A stretch of 64,000 nt of DNA from Pseudidiomarina piscicola. GTDB lineage: Bacteria > Pseudomonadota > Gammaproteobacteria > Enterobacterales > Alteromonadaceae. The position numbers were made by a program, and so were the translations under genes. This document shows, in pieces, positions 8,510 through 17,216 of the stretch. The notes beneath the pieces are model-generated. The model searched no databases. It was given only the letters and a program-made list of their open reading frames with translations, and was not told the origin of the DNA. Where the stretch lies: NCBI RefSeq assembly GCF_902806985.1, contig NZ_CADCXY010000005.1:62001-126000 (forward strand), read 5' to 3'. How positions within the stretch are numbered: position 1 is the first letter of the stretch; every line of letters starts with the position of its first letter.

Positions 8510-9001
8510 ATGAAAACAATAACAGAGCATTTAGCCGGATATGCTGCCTACCATCGTGACCGACGCAATGTTGCGACTCATTTAGTTGGCATCCCGCTGA
8601 TTGTCATCGCCTTACAGATTTTGTTATCACGCCCTTACTGGGCTTTTGACGGCTGGTTTTTAACGCCTGCGGTGATTGTGTCAGTGGTAGCGTCATTGTT
8701 TTATTTGCGCCTAGACCGAGCGCTAGGAGCCCTCATGACAGTATTACTCGCACTTAGTGTGGTATTAGGCACTGAGATTGCGGCGCTATCGACAACTGCC
8801 TGGCTCAGCTGGGGCATTGGGCTATTTGTTGGTGGTTGGGTACTGCAGTTTATCGGCCATTATTTTGAAGGGCGTAAGCCGGCATTTGTTGACGATATTA
8901 TGGGGTTAGCGGTGGGCCCATTATTTGTGGTCGCTGAAGTGGTCTTCATGCTGGGGCTTAAAAAAGACCTTCATCGCGCCATTGAAGAACGTTTTTCATA
9001 A
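8510..9001 (+). CDS. Mpo1-like / DUF962 membrane protein
   Basis: A 163-residue protein of the DUF962 family with about four hydrophobic segments. The signature histidines are present: AYHRDRRNVATHLVGIP near the start (H15, H24) and QFIGHYFEGRKPA with H117 later. The yeast homologue Mpo1 is an Fe(II)-dependent dioxygenase that shortens 2-hydroxy fatty acids. Whether bacterial members do the same is not established. The position between a lipid-modifying region and the kynurenine pair gives no firm hint. Start ATG at 8510 has a modest AGGGCAAG site. Confidence 0.8.
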   Translation: MKTITEHLAGYAAYHRDRRNVATHLVGIPLIVIALQILLSRPYWAFDGWFLTPAVIVSVVASLFYLRLDRALGALMTVLLALSVVLGTEIAALSTTAWLSWGIGLFVGGWVLQFIGHYFEGRKPAFVDDIMGLAVGPLFVVAEVVFMLGLKKDLHRAIEERFS

Positions 9002-9022
9002 CCCCCATTTATTAGGACACCT

Positions 9023-9886
9023 ATGCACCTTCACCGAACGCTCTTAACCACTACCTGTGCGGCGTTTTTATTTACTGTAGCTAGCGCAGCGACGCCCGCG
9101 GCGCTTGCTAAGGAAACGACAAGTGTAGCGCCAAACGTGCCCTACTCCGCTGTGACCGAACTTGACTTTGATGCCCCCCTCAAGCGACTCAGCTATGGCC
9201 CGGATGCTTTGCAGTTTATTGACCTATGGCCAAGACCTGATGAGGCCTCACCGCTGGTCATATTTATTCATGGGGGATGCTGGTTAAGTGCCTACGATAT
9301 TAAACACTCCTACCCCGCAACGAGTGCGCTTTGGCATGCGGGCTTCACGGTGGCATCTATTGAATACCGCCGAACCGGTGATACCGGTGGCGGCTGGCCA
9401 GGCAGTTGGAACGACATACAAAACGCCATCGATAGCTTACGCCAACAAGCGCAGTTCAACGATCCCCAGCGTAAGGTGATACTTATGGGACACAGCGCTG
9501 GCGGTCACCTCGCATTACTCGCAGCTAACCAGTTTAGCGGTTTTGTTGATCATGTGGTTGGGCTTGCTGCTATCACCGACCTCGCCAGCTACATTAAGAT
9601 GGACGGTAGCTGTCAGCGCGGTGGTAAACAGTTTATGCATAACGCCAGCGCGGCCGATTGGCAGGTAGCCGATCCAGCCCGTCAGCCGCCGACGAGCGCC
9701 GTTACGCTCCTGCAAGGTGAAGCGGATAGTATTGTTCCTGTCGCCCAAGCGACACGTTATGACCACAGCACTACAACTACGGTCATCACCTTGCCCAAGG
9801 CCGGTCATTTTGATTGGATACACCCTCAAACCGATGCCTGGAAACACCTTTTAGCAACCATGGAAACCATACATGAGTCGTATTGA
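9023..9886 (+). CDS. Kynurenine formamidase-like alpha/beta hydrolase with apparent signal peptide
   Basis: A 287-residue alpha/beta hydrolase of the AFMID/carboxylesterase type: oxyanion HGG at 83-85, nucleophile S158 in GHSAGGH, a late acid around D235 in GEADSIVP, and H262 in KAGHFDWIHP. It overlaps kynU by 14 bases, so the natural reading is N-formylkynurenine formamidase feeding kynureninase. Unusually, residues 1-29 look like a cleavable Sec signal peptide (hydrophobic core then AxA sites), which would put it in the periplasm, away from cytoplasmic kynureninase. It is not the KynB metal-dependent type. An AGGA site precedes the ATG. Fold is certain; substrate is inferred from context. 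Confidence 0.75.
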   Translation: MHLHRTLLTTTCAAFLFTVASAATPAALAKETTSVAPNVPYSAVTELDFDAPLKRLSYGPDALQFIDLWPRPDEASPLVIFIHGGCWLSAYDIKHSYPATSALWHAGFTVASIEYRRTGDTGGGWPGSWNDIQNAIDSLRQQAQFNDPQRKVILMGHSAGGHLALLAANQFSGFVDHVVGLAAITDLASYIKMDGSCQRGGKQFMHNASAADWQVADPARQPPTSAVTLLQGEADSIVPVAQATRYDHSTTTTVITLPKAGHFDWIHPQTDAWKHLLATMETIHESY

Positions 9887-11150
9887 TTTCACTGCGCTTA
9901 AAGCGCTTGATCGCCAAGATCCACTGGCCCCCGTGCGCCAGCAGTTTGTGATCCCAGAAGACACTATTTACCTTGATGGAAACTCTCTAGGGTTGCTCAC
10001 TCACGCAACCCAGCAACGTTTGGCTGAGGTAACGTCGCAACAGTGGGGGCAAGACGTGATCAGCAGTTGGAACCAGCACAACTGGGTTCACTTGCCAGCA
10101 ACAGTGGGTGACAAAATTGGCCAATTAATTGGCGCCGAAGCTGGGCAAGTTATTTGTTGCGACTCTATTTCGGTTAATCTCTTTAAAGCCCTAAGTGCCG
10201 CTTTTAGCTTGCTTGATGCCCGCGGAGAGCCGCGTACCGAACGTCACCAAGTACTTTCAACCGCTGATAACTTTCCAACCGACCTTTACATGGTGCAAGG
10301 TTTACAACAGTTAGTGGGCAGTCAGCAATGCGAGCTGGTATTGGCGGATGAAGCTGAACTACTCAGTGATTTGTCGCAACACATTACTAAACAAACAGCG
10401 GTGGTGCTGCTTACTGAAGTCAACTTTCGCAGCGGCCGTCGGCTGCCGATGGCGGATATCATTGCCCATGCCCATGCGATGGGAGCGCTAGTGATTGTCG
10501 ACCTAGCTCACAGTGCGGGTGCAGTTCCCGTTGAGCTTGACAGCTGGCGCGCCGACTTTGCCGTTGGTTGCACCTACAAATACCTTAATGGTGGGCCTGG
10601 TGCTCCAGCCTTCGTGTATGTCGCTAAGCGCCATTTAGCCGATATCACGCAGCCTCTATCGGGTTGGTTTGGTCACTCGCAGCCGTTTGCCTTTGACGCC
10701 AAATTCTCTGCCGCAGCTGGCATTGAAAAGATGCTCAGCGGTACCCCGTCGATTATTGCGATGAGTGCCGTTGATGCAGCACTTGAGGTGTTTGAGTCTG
10801 TTGATATGAACCAGCTTCGCACAAAGTCAGTGCAACTCAGCGAAGTCTTCTTAGAGTTACTCGAACAGGCGGAGTTAGCCGAACAATTTGACTGTATTTC
10901 TCCGGCAGAATCTGCGCAGCGAGGTAGTCAGCTATCGTTCGCTCATCCACAGGCGTACGCGATTTGTCAGGCGCTTATCGAACGCAACGTCATTGCGGAC
11001 TTTCGCGCGCCCAACTACTTACGTATTGGTTTCACACCCTTGTATACGAGCTTTGAAGAATTAGGAAAGGCAGTTCAACAGTTACAGGACATTATGCAAA
11101 CGCAGGCCTACCTCGACCCGCGTTTCCAAGCCCGACAAGCGGTCACTTAA
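9873..11150 (+). CDS. kynU: Kynureninase
   Basis: A 425-residue PLP enzyme of fold type I that cleaves kynurenine to anthranilate and alanine, or 3-hydroxykynurenine to 3-hydroxyanthranilate. Characteristic segments are YLDGNSLGL near 33-41, the aspartate-containing VIVDLAHSAGAVP (208-220) and the PLP-binding lysine K236 in GCTYKYLNGGPGAPAF. Length matches the family. The start lies inside the 3' end of the formamidase-like gene, giving tight translational coupling. Tryptophan 2,3-dioxygenase, needed to make formylkynurenine, is not in this window. The convergent Usp gene begins its 3' end 5 bases later. Confidence 0.93.
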   Translation: MSRIDFTALKALDRQDPLAPVRQQFVIPEDTIYLDGNSLGLLTHATQQRLAEVTSQQWGQDVISSWNQHNWVHLPATVGDKIGQLIGAEAGQVICCDSISVNLFKALSAAFSLLDARGEPRTERHQVLSTADNFPTDLYMVQGLQQLVGSQQCELVLADEAELLSDLSQHITKQTAVVLLTEVNFRSGRRLPMADIIAHAHAMGALVIVDLAHSAGAVPVELDSWRADFAVGCTYKYLNGGPGAPAFVYVAKRHLADITQPLSGWFGHSQPFAFDAKFSAAAGIEKMLSGTPSIIAMSAVDAALEVFESVDMNQLRTKSVQLSEVFLELLEQAELAEQFDCISPAESAQRGSQLSFAHPQAYAICQALIERNVIADFRAPNYLRIGFTPLYTSFEELGKAVQQLQDIMQTQAYLDPRFQARQAVT

Positions 11151-11154
11151 GCCG

Positions 11155-12006
11155 TTAGCGTAACACCAGTACCGGTGTTGCGCTTTCTTGCAACACCCGC
11201 ATGGTCGTACTGCCAACTAAAAACTGGCGGATGCGAGAGTGGCCAAAAGCGCCCATCACCATGAGATCAATCTCTTGCTCGGTCTGATACTGATGCAAGC
11301 ACTCTTCCACGTTCCCTGCTAACAGTTTCGTTTTTACGTCATGACCACCGGCTCCCAGCTGCTCCGCTGCCCACTGTAAACGCTCTTTGTTGTCGGCGGT
11401 TTCCGCATCGACCATGACAATATGAATTGGCATTCCTTGGAACAAAGGGCTCTTCGCCAGCAGCTCGACGCCTTTCTTAGTGGTCGCGCTGCCATCATAC
11501 GCTAGCATCGCGCTTTGTGGCTGACGGTAGCTATCGGTGGTTAACAATAGCGGCCGGTGCACAGTACGAATGACCGTTTCTAAATGGCTGCCAACTTTAT
11601 GCAACTGGTTCACCGAGTCTTCACCATGCAGCCCTAGCACCGCTAAGCGCACATCTTGCTCCATTTCCACAAGCGTTGGCGCCAGTTCGCCGTGACGTTG
11701 GCGTTGGTGTATTTCGTCAACGCCACTTGAGCGCAATTTGTCTTCGGCTTGCTGTAAAAGTAGGTGGCCATGTTTTAAGGCTAATTTCGCCCGTTGCTCA
11801 TCTAGCTCAACCAACTGTTCTAATAGATGTTCACGCGTACCAAGGCCGATATTACCGGTAATATCGGTGCTCGCTTCAAGGCTCGAATTCTCAAGCACGT
11901 GTAACAACATTAACGGCGCCTTGAGTTGCTTTGCCGCCCATGCGGAATATTCACACACGGCAGTGCTTGCAGTTGCGCCATCAATGCATCCAATTACATA
12001 AGACAT
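11155..12006 (-). CDS. Tandem-domain universal stress protein
   Basis: A 283-residue protein made of two Usp domains, roughly 1-150 and 155-283, like E. coli UspE. The second domain ends with the GAFGHSRIRQFLVGSTTMRVLQ segment, which fits the ATP-binding G-2X-G-9X-G(S/T) motif of the ATP-binding Usp branch. The first domain is more degenerate. It follows the SulP transporter gene by 15 bases on the same strand, so the two form an operon. Usp/SulP pairing recurs in marine bacteria. A role in regulating the transporter is inference. Confidence 0.88.
   Translation of the reverse strand: MSYVIGCIDGATASTAVCEYSAWAAKQLKAPLMLLHVLENSSLEASTDITGNIGLGTREHLLEQLVELDEQRAKLALKHGHLLLQQAEDKLRSSGVDEIHQRQRHGELAPTLVEMEQDVRLAVLGLHGEDSVNQLHKVGSHLETVIRTVHRPLLLTTDSYRQPQSAMLAYDGSATTKKGVELLAKSPLFQGMPIHIVMVDAETADNKERLQWAAEQLGAGGHDVKTKLLAGNVEECLHQYQTEQEIDLMVMGAFGHSRIRQFLVGSTTMRVLQESATPVLVLR
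11158..11178 (+). terminator. Possible transcript-ending hairpin for the kynurenine pair
   Basis: Just past the kynU stop, an inverted repeat CGTAACACC / GGTGTTGCG closes a 6-base loop and is followed by CTTTCTT. It lies inside the end of the convergent Usp coding region. The T-tract is interrupted, so this is a weak call. Confidence 0.3.
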
Positions 12007-12021
12007 TTCGTTCTCCTCGAC

Positions 12022-13521
12022 CTAGTGGCCACCCATAATTTCGTCAGTAGCGCCAGGCTTGTCATGAACACCAAAACGGTCAACGATGGTCGCACTTGCT
12101 TCATTAAGGCCTATCACTTCAACATCAGCACCATCACGACGGAACTTCAGTACGACCTTGTCGAGAGCACCGACACCGGTGATATCCCAGAAGTGTGCGC
12201 GAGTCACATCAATCACTACTTTATCGACTGCTTCTTTGAAGTCAAAAGATGCGACGAATTTATCTGCCGAACTAAAGAAAACTTGCCCTATGACATGATA
12301 CTGACGTTCGGTACCTTCCGCGTTAATGCTCGATCGAACATGCATGAAATGCCCGATTTTATTGGCAAAGAACATCGCCGCCAAGAGTACGCCAACCCCC
12401 ACACCGAGAGCCAAGTTATGGGTCGCAACCACAACGGCGACGGTACTTAGCATCACAATATTGGTCGATAACGGATGTTTACGAAGATCACGGATCGACG
12501 CCCAGCTAAAGGTACCAATAGAAACCATAATCATCACCGCGACTAATGCCGCCATTGGTATTTGCTTGAGCCATTCATCCAGCACCAAAATCATCACCAT
12601 TAAGAAGCTACCGGCAACAAAAGTCGATAGCCGTGTACGGCCGCCAGACTTGACGTTAATAACCGACTGTCCAATCATGGCACAACCTGCCATACCACCG
12701 AATAAGCCGGCACCAATATTGGCAATACCTTGACCTTTACATTCACGGTTTTTGTCACTTTCCGTGTCGGTTAGATCATCAACAATCGTCGCAGTCATCA
12801 TTGATTCAAGTAAACCGACGACCGCAAGTGCGGCAGAGTAAGGGAACACGATCCATAAGGTTTCTAGGTTCAGCGGCACATCTGGCCATAAGAAAATTGG
12901 CAATGTATCTGGCAACTGCCCCATATCACCCACCGTGCGAATATCAATATTCCAGACGATAGCAACGATTGTCAGCGACACAATGCAAATCAATGGCGAA
13001 GGCAGCACACGGCCAATTACCGGGATATAAGGGAACAAATAGATAATTCCCAAGCCGGCGGCGGTCATCGCGTAAACATGCCAAGTCACGTTCGTTAGCT
13101 CCGGTAGCTGCGCCATAAAGATCAGTATCGCCAACGCATTCACAAAGCCGGTCACCACTGACCGTGAAACAAAACGCATTAAATCGCCAAGCTTTAAGTA
13201 ACCTGCGACGATTTGCAGTACCCCTGTCAACAACGTTGCAATAAGCAGGTACTCTAACCCATGGTCTTTAACAAGGGTCACCATCAGCAGCGCCATGGCT
13301 CCGGTCGCAGCAGAGATCATCCCCGGCCGGCCGCCAGTGAAAGCAATCACCACCGCAATACAGAAACTCGCATAGAGCCCAACTTTAGGGTCGACACCGG
13401 CAATAATTGAAAAGGCAATGGCTTCTGGAATGAGCGCCAAAGCAACCACGATACCCGCCAACACATCGCCACGAATATTCGAGAACCATTGGTTTTGAAT
13501 GGTCTTAAGCATAGTTGTCAT
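12022..13521 (-). CDS. SulP family anion transporter with STAS domain
   Basis: A 499-residue transporter. Ten or more membrane segments cover roughly 15-390, including the conserved [32 protein letters not shown] region near the start, and a STAS domain follows from about 400. SulP proteins carry sulfate, bicarbonate or other anions; the alkaline-marine setting and the Usp partner make bicarbonate plausible but unproven. The ATG at 13521 (MTTMLKT) was preferred because it starts just before the first cytoplasmic helix. The longest frame starts at 13578 with an atypical N terminus. No strong ribosome-binding site settles the choice. Confidence 0.85.
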   Translation of the reverse strand: MTTMLKTIQNQWFSNIRGDVLAGIVVALALIPEAIAFSIIAGVDPKVGLYASFCIAVVIAFTGGRPGMISAATGAMALLMVTLVKDHGLEYLLIATLLTGVLQIVAGYLKLGDLMRFVSRSVVTGFVNALAILIFMAQLPELTNVTWHVYAMTAAGLGIIYLFPYIPVIGRVLPSPLICIVSLTIVAIVWNIDIRTVGDMGQLPDTLPIFLWPDVPLNLETLWIVFPYSAALAVVGLLESMMTATIVDDLTDTESDKNRECKGQGIANIGAGLFGGMAGCAMIGQSVINVKSGGRTRLSTFVAGSFLMVMILVLDEWLKQIPMAALVAVMIMVSIGTFSWASIRDLRKHPLSTNIVMLSTVAVVVATHNLALGVGVGVLLAAMFFANKIGHFMHVRSSINAEGTERQYHVIGQVFFSSADKFVASFDFKEAVDKVVIDVTRAHFWDITGVGALDKVVLKFRRDGADVEVIGLNEASATIVDRFGVHDKPGATDEIMGGH

Positions 13522-13699
13522 CACTTGTTCAGTTGTTGATTTACGTATACGTATAGCGTCAATGACCACACTAGGCATCGACGAATTAAAGAAGGGACTA
13601 CTGTTACGTACAGGGTAGCATCAGGTTAGAGACGCAGCCCTTTAAAGGCCGCGAATCATACAGAAATATCGGAAGTTGCGCAAATTTTAGCAGGTTAAG

Positions 13700-14632
13700 T
13701 TAGTTGCCGCCGCGGCTGCCACTAAGCACATCACCGAGGCTGCTTTGCCCCTTACTGGGACTTGATACCGCGCAAGGCGAGCCAGTGTCGGCACAACCCA
13801 CACCGCGGATCCTAGAGCCAATAGAGCGATTGTCGAAGCTGCCGGACGCATCAAGTTGATTGACTAAACGGTCGAGCTGCGTGCGGTACAAACTTGCATC
13901 TGCGGTTACTGTAATACGCTCTACCGACTGCTCCGCCTGACGTAGTAGCTTGGCCTCGTCGGTTTTTGCGAATTGCGTGCCCTGTAGCTGTTGGTTGATA
14001 CGTTGCAACTGTTGTCCGGCGTCTTTATGACCTGAACGCGCAAGACGAGCGAAGAGTTTGCCCGCGCCAGGCAGGTCTTGCTCCATCAAGGTGCCCGTTT
14101 GCTTCAATCGTGCTAGGGCATACATTGCCGTCAACAAACGCTGCTCGGCGGCACGTTCTAACAACGGAACCGCTTGTTGCTGTTCGGTTGCGGTGGAGGC
14201 TGCTAGCAATTGTGTCGCTTTTAAATACAACGCTGGTGCGTACCCAGCTTCTACCGAGCGGTCGAGCCATAACTGACTTTTTGCAACATCCTGTGGCAGT
14301 ACGAACCCTCGTTGGTACCAGTCGGCAATAACATACATTGCCAACGGGTTTCGGCGCCGCGCACCTTGTTCAATAAAACGTTCGGCCTTGGCTTGATCTT
14401 GCGCAACGCCATCACCACTTGCGTACGCCAAGGCCACGACCGCAGCTGCGTCGCCACTACCTTTACGTGCCAGTTGCTCAAGCTGTGAAAGTTGTCGATC
14501 GCAATCGCCGCTTTCACAAATCGTAAGATCTTTACTGACTTGAGCCTGAGCCGGTTGCGCTACCAAAGAGCCAACTGCAAGAGCCAACGAACTAACCATT
14601 AAGGACAAACCGGATACCGAGAAAACTGACAT
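13700..14632 (-). CDS. Exported Sel1-repeat (TPR-like) protein
   Basis: A 310-residue protein with a signal peptide ending near AQPAQAQ (residue 31). Several Sel1-like repeats occupy roughly 45-200, seen as repeated AxxxLAxxYxxGxGVxxDxxxAxxxxxxAA patterns such as AVVALAYASGDGVAQDQAKAERF. A charged linker and a C terminus with two cysteines in VGCADTGSPCAV follow. Sel1 repeats are protein-protein interaction scaffolds, and no enzymatic motif is visible. The ATG has an AAGG site. The protein is predicted to be periplasmic. Partner unknown. Confidence 0.8.
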   Translation of the reverse strand: MSVFSVSGLSLMVSSLALAVGSLVAQPAQAQVSKDLTICESGDCDRQLSQLEQLARKGSGDAAAVVALAYASGDGVAQDQAKAERFIEQGARRRNPLAMYVIADWYQRGFVLPQDVAKSQLWLDRSVEAGYAPALYLKATQLLAASTATEQQQAVPLLERAAEQRLLTAMYALARLKQTGTLMEQDLPGAGKLFARLARSGHKDAGQQLQRINQQLQGTQFAKTDEAKLLRQAEQSVERITVTADASLYRTQLDRLVNQLDASGSFDNRSIGSRIRGVGCADTGSPCAVSSPSKGQSSLGDVLSGSRGGN

Positions 14633-14768
14633 GTGAGACCTTTTACGAACACGATTTTAGAAAACCAACGATAGAAACCAAGATAAACCACGCGTGCAAC
14701 ATAACACTACAGTGCGAGCGAACCTATTGCCGCGTGGTAAGTAATTGTAAGCAGCTTTTAACAGCTAA

Positions 14769-16220
14769 CTACATGGCTCCTAGAGCCTGACCAAGCGGGC
14801 TCTCTTGTCCGTTCAGGGTAAGGGTGTCATCGGCCACACTGAAATTAAACTTATAGCTATCGCCAGCATCTTCAAGCAGGCCCTGCTGCACAAACGTTTG
14901 CGTCATAAGCGCCGCCTGTTGAGCTGCAAGTTGGGTCAGTTGCTCTTGGGTATAGTTTTGAGCTTGACCAGAACTCATTAAGCTCGTGTGTACGTAGCTT
15001 TGCATGGCCCATTGCATGAGGGGTTTGGCTACGGTGGCGTCGCTATGCATACGTATGTGTTCACGCCAGAAGGCGTCGTCTTCCATCGACGTTGGCATTG
15101 CGGTGACACCGTTGACTGATACGGCGGCGTTGGCGTTAAACGCGCCCTGCGGTAAGCTGCCGCTAAACTCTGTAATGGCGAATTCCGGATTTGCTTTTAA
15201 GAAGGCAAGGCCATGTTGCTCAAATAAAGTGGCCAGCGCCTCACCTATTTGCTCCGGTTCAGCATTCGCTGTATCTCTTAGTGTATCGAGGTAACGATCA
15301 ATAAAGGCTTTGTCGAGATGGCTCATCATCGTATGCAGAGTTATGTCTTTGGCTTCGATAGCATTCACACGCAGCGTATCGGCGCCGAAGTTGATCACCA
15401 TGCGGGCCAACTCGCTGACGCTCCCATCTGTCGCCTCAGCCTTTTGTTCAAGTGCAGTTAGGTAATCCATGGTCATGGCTTCAGCTACCAGAACCTCGCC
15501 AACGCGTGCATCGGTGACAGCCAATGACTCGGCAGCAACACGCCCTTCGCCGGCATAAAAGTCGCCCGCTAACACAGCTGCAAAGGAAGCTTCGGCCGCG
15601 CCCTCCACCTGAACATTGTCTACCGCAACCTGCATCGAGTCAGCTTGTAACCTAAAGTCGGCAACGCCGCCCTGATAGGTGAGCGTTTCACCATCATAAG
15701 TGCCGTGACCACGATATTCGGCGAGTTCAAATTGCAAGTCTTTAAGGCCTGCTGCGTTACGCAATGCAGCAAGCACATCTTGGTAATTAGCGTTACCTAG
15801 TAAGTTCACGCTGCCTTGTTGTAAATAAAGTAATTGATCTTTATTCCAATCGAGAACGTCAGCGAAGCCTGCACCGTCGTTACTTAACTGCCATGACAAC
15901 AAACCTAGTGATAGCCCCTGATCGGTCAGCACCGGACCATGTTGAAGTGATAAATCAAGCTCGGTCGTCAACCATTGCAGCTCTGAGGTATCAACGCCAG
16001 CTAAGGCTTGCATGTCGACGCCAACCTCTATAACTGCGTTCGAACTAAGCCAGTTACGTTCATAACTCAGCACTTTTGCTTGATAAACAGGCTGTGATTG
16101 GTCGAAGTGAGCAACCTGCTTATAAATGTTTCCTTCCGTTTGGCTGCCTACGATATACGGCGTTGCTGTAAGCACACCCGCAATAACTACTGCACCAATA
16201 ACTATCCCTTTTTTGCTCAT
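14769..16220 (-). CDS. DUF945 (YdgA/YihF family) protein
   Basis: A 483-residue protein with an N-terminal membrane anchor (MSKKGIVIGAVVIAGVLTATPYIVG) followed by the QTEGNIYKQVAHF segment and a long beta-rich extracytoplasmic part. This is the layout of the DUF945 family, represented in E. coli by YdgA and YihF. The function of the family is unknown. The ATG at 16220 was chosen because it directly precedes the KKG anchor and has an AGAGAAG site; the longest frame starts at 16313 with no such features. It is a single gene, divergent from the LiaF-like gene. Confidence 0.8.
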   Translation of the reverse strand: MSKKGIVIGAVVIAGVLTATPYIVGSQTEGNIYKQVAHFDQSQPVYQAKVLSYERNWLSSNAVIEVGVDMQALAGVDTSELQWLTTELDLSLQHGPVLTDQGLSLGLLSWQLSNDGAGFADVLDWNKDQLLYLQQGSVNLLGNANYQDVLAALRNAAGLKDLQFELAEYRGHGTYDGETLTYQGGVADFRLQADSMQVAVDNVQVEGAAEASFAAVLAGDFYAGEGRVAAESLAVTDARVGEVLVAEAMTMDYLTALEQKAEATDGSVSELARMVINFGADTLRVNAIEAKDITLHTMMSHLDKAFIDRYLDTLRDTANAEPEQIGEALATLFEQHGLAFLKANPEFAITEFSGSLPQGAFNANAAVSVNGVTAMPTSMEDDAFWREHIRMHSDATVAKPLMQWAMQSYVHTSLMSSGQAQNYTQEQLTQLAAQQAALMTQTFVQQGLLEDAGDSYKFNFSVADDTLTLNGQESPLGQALGAM

Positions 16221-16508
16221 CTCGACTTCTCTCATGCTTGAAATAATAAGTAACCGGAATATAACAAAGTTTTTGATTTGGCAGGAGACCCTATCTGATA
16301 AATGTTGTAACAAACTTCGTCCAAGTTACCGCCCCACACTGACACCTATGACGCGCCCCTCACAAACTAGCGAAAATTGACTATAGTTAGTGAAATTGCC
16401 TAATTCATTACTAACGTTGAATATAATAGTTGTGTTAAAACAGCTGCTTATGGTTTGGCCTTGTTTTTGCATGTTTTATTGGCACCTAAGCTTAATTGAG
16501 GAAAAACC
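16221..16508. promoter_or_regulatory. Divergent intergenic region with a candidate -10 element
   Basis: This 288-base gap separates the DUF945 and LiaF-like genes. A perfect TATAAT lies at 16422-16427 reading toward the LiaF-like gene, but I see no good -35 at 16-18 bases. A TTGACT at 16377-16382 has only a poor -10 after it. No RNA gene or small coding region stands out. Confidence 0.3.
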
Positions 16509-17162
16509 ATGTCTGTCAAACTATCCGATCGCCCTATCGAGCAAGTTCGCGAGGAAACCGTCGACAAGCTTATTGTTAATTACAGCCGTGCCATTATTTC
16601 AGCGGAAGCGTTTGAGCGCCGTCTTGACGAAGCCATGGCAACAGACGACCACCAACAATTAGTTGATCTTGTGACCGACCTTCCACTTGATGCTGACGTG
16701 CAATACGATCATAAAAAAGAACGCTCGTTCACCCCCAACTATGCCGCTACCGACGCAACAGAAGACGATAAAATGATCAGTATTCTGGGCTCAAATGTCC
16801 GTGAGGGACAATGGCAGGTTCCTAAAAAGATCATCGTGGTCGATGTCCTCGGTTCTGCAAAGCTTGATTTTACCGATGCCATTTTTCAACACCAGGCTAT
16901 CGAGGTAAGGGTCACCAATGTACTGGGAAGCCTGGAGATTTTCGTTCCTGAAAACGTAAATGTGACCACTCGGGTATTCAATATTATTGGCTCGGCCGAG
17001 AACCATGCGCCATCAATGGCCGGTCGGCAAGCGCCGCAAATTACCATCACCGGTTGGTCGTTACTCGGCTCCATCGAAGTCTCGGTCAAACGCACCATGA
17101 AAGAGAAACTAGTGGCCTTTGCCAATAGCATGCGCGAAGCTTTCGGCATGGAAAAACAGTAG
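16509..17162 (+). CDS. DUF1707/LiaF-like soluble protein
   Basis: A 217-residue protein. Residues about 10-55 (VREETVDKLIVNYSRAIISAEAFERRLDEA) resemble the SHOCT/DUF1707 helical hairpin. Residues about 95-200 form the repeated GSxxxxGxWxxP / VLGSxxxDxxxA / VLGSLEIFVP pattern of the LiaF C-terminal beta-helical domain. LiaF and its kin negatively regulate or sense cell-envelope stress in Firmicutes. This version has no transmembrane segment, so it is probably cytoplasmic. It precedes the OsmC-YcaO gene by 54 bases on the same strand and may be co-transcribed. Confidence 0.75.
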   Translation: MSVKLSDRPIEQVREETVDKLIVNYSRAIISAEAFERRLDEAMATDDHQQLVDLVTDLPLDADVQYDHKKERSFTPNYAATDATEDDKMISILGSNVREGQWQVPKKIIVVDVLGSAKLDFTDAIFQHQAIEVRVTNVLGSLEIFVPENVNVTTRVFNIIGSAENHAPSMAGRQAPQITITGWSLLGSIEVSVKRTMKEKLVAFANSMREAFGMEKQ

Positions 17163-17216
17163 CAGATAAGCGATAATGGCGGCCAGACACATCCTATGAA
17201 ACCTCGGTAGCCCGCC

